Below are positions 60,728 to 64,000 of a DNA stretch of 64,000 nt, one piece after another; position 1 is the stretch's first letter; each line of letters opens with the position of its first letter. Source of the stretch: Trema orientale (taxonomy: Eukaryota; Streptophyta; Magnoliopsida; Rosales; Cannabaceae); assembly GCA_002914845.1 (NCBI GenBank), contig JXTC01000169.1, positions 554,057 through 618,056 on the forward strand, read 5' to 3'. The notes beneath the pieces were generated by a model. The model saw nothing but the letters and a program-made list of their open reading frames with translations, was not told the origin of the DNA and made no database searches. The position numbers and the translations under genes were made by a program.

Positions 60728-61495
60728 ATCAAAAAGTTACACTAATAACGTTGTATCTATTTAAATTACTATTTTATCGCTGAGTGAGACTATATTATTT
60801 AAAATTTAATGATTGATATAAATACAACTCATGTAGTGTAAATTTTTTGTGTAAATTATTGGTGTCCCTAATGTTATTCATTTTATTTTATTTTTGAAGA
60901 AATCCCAAATTCGTTATATTTTTTGTTCATACAGTTCAAGCTTCCACTTTGCTTTTTCTCTGTTTGTAAGTTTCAGCAAGTCCGTTGGCATAAGAAAGAG
61001 GAGAAAGAGACAGTTGAATTTAACAACAGTTTAGAGCTGATATGAGAAAACATTCAAATAATTTCTACATAGCAAGAATTTGAAGACGAGGCCATAAGTG
61101 AGAAACAGAAGAGACCGTCGAGTTTTTCTGGTCCAAATTCCAGCAGATAACCTTGCCATATGAAGCACGTGTAGTGCATGTGATGTTTAACAATCCTTTT
61201 AGACGGAATTATTGATAAAGGACTTACTTGTTACAAACTAATTAGGTTGACGAGTTAAGTGCTAAAAAAAAGAATGAGGACCTAGGTGACACATTGGGAA
61301 AAGAATGAGAACTCTAACCCTTATTATTATTTTGGGGAGGTCTTATGTCAATGTCGTCAAAGCAAAATGCTTGGTTAAATTCCAAAAAAAAGACACAACA
61401 AACAAAAATAAAGTGCTATTTTTATAATTTTAACCCTACATTTTGGTTTAAGAAGGAAAAAATAATAAATAAAGGCACCTCATCTTTACTTTTCA

Positions 61496-61892
61496 TTTTC
61501 AATTTCCGGAAGCCATTTCCATTCAAATTTTGTTCTATCATTTACCTTCTTTATTTTTTTCCACATAATTCATCTTTTTCACTTCTAATTTCTTTTATAA
61601 TCTCTTTAAACTAAAATTAAACTAGAACATTCAAAGAAAAAAAAAAAAACTAGAACAAGAAAAATAAGAGCACGCATATCTAACTTATTTATTTCAATTT
61701 TCAAGAGCCATTCCCATTCAAATTTTGTTCTATCGTTTATCTTCTTTATTTTTTTTCTACATAACTCATCTTCTTCACTTCTAATTTCTTTTATAATCTC
61801 TTTAAACTAAAATTAAACTAGAATATTCAAAAAAAAAAAAAAAAAAACTAGAACAAGAAAAATGAGAGCACGCATGTCTAGCTTACTTATTT
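61496..61892. repeat. 195-bp tandem duplication
   Basis: Two copies lie head to tail with a period of 195 bp (for example ATTCAAATTTTGTTCTATC at 61521 and 61716). Each ends in an A run, then ACTAGAACAAGAAAAATRAG and AGCACGCATRTCTA. Identity is roughly 90% by eye. Confidence 0.85.
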
Positions 61893-62380
61893 TGAAATGC
61901 ACAAGTATTCATTTGCGTCAAACTGAAGTTTTGTTTATGATTATTTCACAATATATTATATTTACATATAAAATCTCATATAGCATTTTTTTTTTGTTTT
62001 TGAAACTCAAAATTATGTGTACCCATAATAACCAGGGTTAAACAACCTAAACTTATAGGGCTTTGGAATCAGTTTACTTTCTCTATTTTTTCCCCCTCAG
62101 ATAACTTGAGCTTCATTTTCTCGTATTAATTTTGTGTTTCTCTTATAGGTTTTTTTTCTTTATTTTTCAATGATTTAATTTTTTCGTCATATAAATAAAG
62201 TTAGAAATTTCTAATTCATTTTTAATTGATGGATTTGCAGGGAAGAAATTTGGCTTTAGACGGTGCAATTACCTAGCTTTTAATATATTGTTTTGACTTG
62301 TCTTTTTATTTATTATAAGAGTACCTTAATATTAGTATAAGGTTCAAATATAGCTCCCCTTTGAGTTATTTATGATATTA

Positions 62381-62967
62381 AGGTTACGTTTGATAGCCGT
62401 ATTGTATTGTATTATGATGTATTGTGTTAGGCTGTATTATATTGTATTATTCTATTATAATACTATATTTGGTTTTGTATTGTATTAAGATGATGCACTA
62501 CAAATTAATTTTTGAAACATACCACTTTTAAAAAATAATTAGAAAAATACCGCTTTCAAAAAATTACTTAGACAAGTATCACTCTAAAATTACCACTTTT
62601 GAAATATTATTTTTAAAATACTACTTTTAAAAAATTATTTAGAAAAATACCACTTAAAAAAATATATTTAGAAAATTACCACTTTTAAAAGGGATAAAGT
62701 AATGTGAGAGAAAGGAAAGAGAGAAAAATTAAAGAAAAAGAAAGTAATGAGAGAGAAATTAAGGATAGAAAATATTATATAATACTATGTTATCATACAA
62801 TGTAATACGGAGCATTTTTTCTGTATTAGATAATACTTTTCGTATTGCATTCAATTTTGATATGGTCTTAAATAGTACAATACAAAAGCACAATCAAGCA
62901 CAATATTGTGTTTAATTAATACAATAAAGAGTCCTTATATAGTGTACCAAACATGTGTTTGTCCTAA
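62381..62967. mobile_element. TIR MITE, family A copy 2
   Basis: It has the same order of blocks as 33032-33560, with extra 'attgtattgtattatga' repeats near the left end. The ends are loosely inverted (CGTTTGATAGCCGTATTG against reversed ATGTTTGGTACACTATAT). Non-coding. Confidence 0.6.
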
Positions 62968-63319
62968 AAGTCAAAATTACCACCCATATCCTTGTTATCA
63001 AATAACAAAATAAATAAAAAGTTATTAAAGAGAAAAATTCTAAAGAAAATTGAAATAGAATCACATTAATCTAAAGGTTTTAATTGTTTTTATTTCAAGA
63101 TTCAATTATTTTAGCAAATTTTTAGTACTATATATATGTATATGGAAATAAGAATAAGTAAATCTCAATTCGGTATTGAAATGTGAATTCATAGTTTCAT
63201 ATGAGGAGGGTGAAAATTTTTAGAAATTTAAAATACAAAAATATAATTTTATAGAACCCAAAACACATAATTAAGATTACAAAATGTGTATACTTCAAAA
63301 TATATTTTTGCATTTCCTT

Positions 63320-63323
<4 letters not shown>

Positions 63324-63379
<56 letters not shown>
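63324..63379. repeat. long TA microsatellite
   Basis: About 28 uninterrupted TA units, the longest simple repeat in the window. Confidence 0.95.
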
Positions 63380-63381
<2 letters not shown>

Positions 63382-64000
63382 CATTTAACCCGCTTTGAAA
63401 TTAGGCTCTCTATCAATTACCACTGGGTCCATTAGGAATGGACAAAACATGACTATATTTTCTAAAATTATTTTTTTGAAACTATTTGTAAAAAGTTTTT
63501 AGCGTTACCCTTTTCATAATAACTTGGGCCTATGATTTCCTAACATGGATTCACAAAAATTAGCAGAAATAGGACCCTTATTTTTCCAAAGTGACTTTTT
63601 TTTTTTTTTTGGTAACTAACTTTTCAGAAAAAAAAAATCATAGTAATTGTTACTATGATATTCTTAAAATGAAAGTCATTCTAAAAAATCATTTGGCCTC
63701 AAAATAGTCTTATTTTTGTTCATTTCCCTAGACAGTTTCCAAGAGTAAAGCCTCATGTCAAAGGGAAAGAGCTCAAAAAACACCACATGGAATCTCATTT
63801 GACTATAACTAAGAACTAGTTTAGTATTGTTGTACTTTACTGCAGCTATATTGTAACCCTATTGTAGTTGTATTGTGAGAATTAAATAGTTCTGAGAAAT
63901 AAAATTTAGATGTTTTAATAAATTTATTTACAAAACTATTGTATTGTTTAAAGTAATACTTAAGTATCTAGTAATCTATAGATTGTGTATGCTATAGAAC
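63380..64000. other. gene-free end of the window
   Basis: AT-rich DNA. A possible element end (CTAGTTTAGTATTGTTGTAC near 63815) points off the right edge and cannot be assessed. No exon seen. Confidence 0.4.

Larger units (their letters stand above)
59481..61320. mobile_element. non-autonomous Mutator-like element, 1.84 kb, Pack-MULE-like
   Basis: TTATTATTA stands exactly on both sides (59472-59480 and 61321-61329), a perfect 9-bp target duplication. The inverted ends of about 150 bp share blocks such as TATCACTTAGGTCCCATTTT (left) with reversed TGTCACCTAGGTCCTCATTC (right), then GTAGCACTTA, TAGTTTGTAA and CAAGTCCTTTATCAA. These ends are clearly related to those of the 6-kb MULE that finishes only a few bases to the left. 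No transposase is present. The left inner part contains a decayed coding-like stretch. Confidence 0.8.

Noticed and set aside
63324..63379. TA tract as a replication or attachment signal
   Set aside because: It is a plain dinucleotide microsatellite with no other supporting feature.

Overview
This is nuclear DNA from a flowering plant, almost certainly a core eudicot. The genes are split by short AT-rich introns and encode proteins very close to Arabidopsis families. There is a nuclear-type tRNA-Trp, and the long AT-rich intergenic stretches are packed with MITEs, a solo LTR and Mutator-like elements. Short N runs (11488, 21582, 23675-23788, 34543-34545, 48507) mark assembly gaps.

Six conserved host genes were read exon by exon. 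They are the 3' part of a DERLIN-2-type ER-degradation gene (+, 525-1727), a TOM1-type seven-pass membrane protein (-, 6366-2778), an intronless P-class PPR gene just downstream of tRNA-Trp (+, 20163-21350), mitochondrial cardiolipin synthase (-, 25852-23109), a patatin-type phospholipase with leucine-rich and armadillo-like repeats (PLA I type, -, 46524-38170), and the N6-methyl-AMP deaminase MAPDA (-, 53226-49322). A small plant protein of unknown function (-, 34714-34357) is split by a 3-N gap, and one further unidentified ORF lies at 28656-28384.

Layout. 1-6.5 kb: DERLIN and TOM1, convergent. 6.5-19.8 kb: gene-free, with a decayed pogo/Lemi1-like transposon, a long foldback element, several TIR elements and a degenerate tandem array. 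19.8-25.9 kb: tRNA-Trp, PPR gene, cardiolipin synthase. 26-34 kb: hAT-type MITEs and a tandem array split by a Copia-like solo LTR. 34.3-34.7 kb: small gene. 38-46.5 kb: PLA I. 49.3-53.2 kb: MAPDA, with a TIR element inside an intron. 53.4-61.3 kb: two related Mutator-like elements side by side. The first is about 6 kb and carries a broken MULE transposase plus, facing it, a small open gene for a GRF zinc-finger protein with a C-terminal membrane segment. The second is about 1.8 kb, has a perfect 9-bp target duplication and holds a decayed coding-like fragment, as a Pack-MULE would. 61.3-64 kb: repeats only.

The host genes share no single pathway, although cardiolipin synthase and PLA I both act on membrane lipids. 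Their order is the informative part: from memory, the homologues lie in small clusters at three Arabidopsis loci (At4g04860-80, At4g21790-810, At1g61850-70), so this window looks like an unfractionated ancestral block. The strongest candidate for something little described is the two-gene MULE with the convergent GRF-TM protein.
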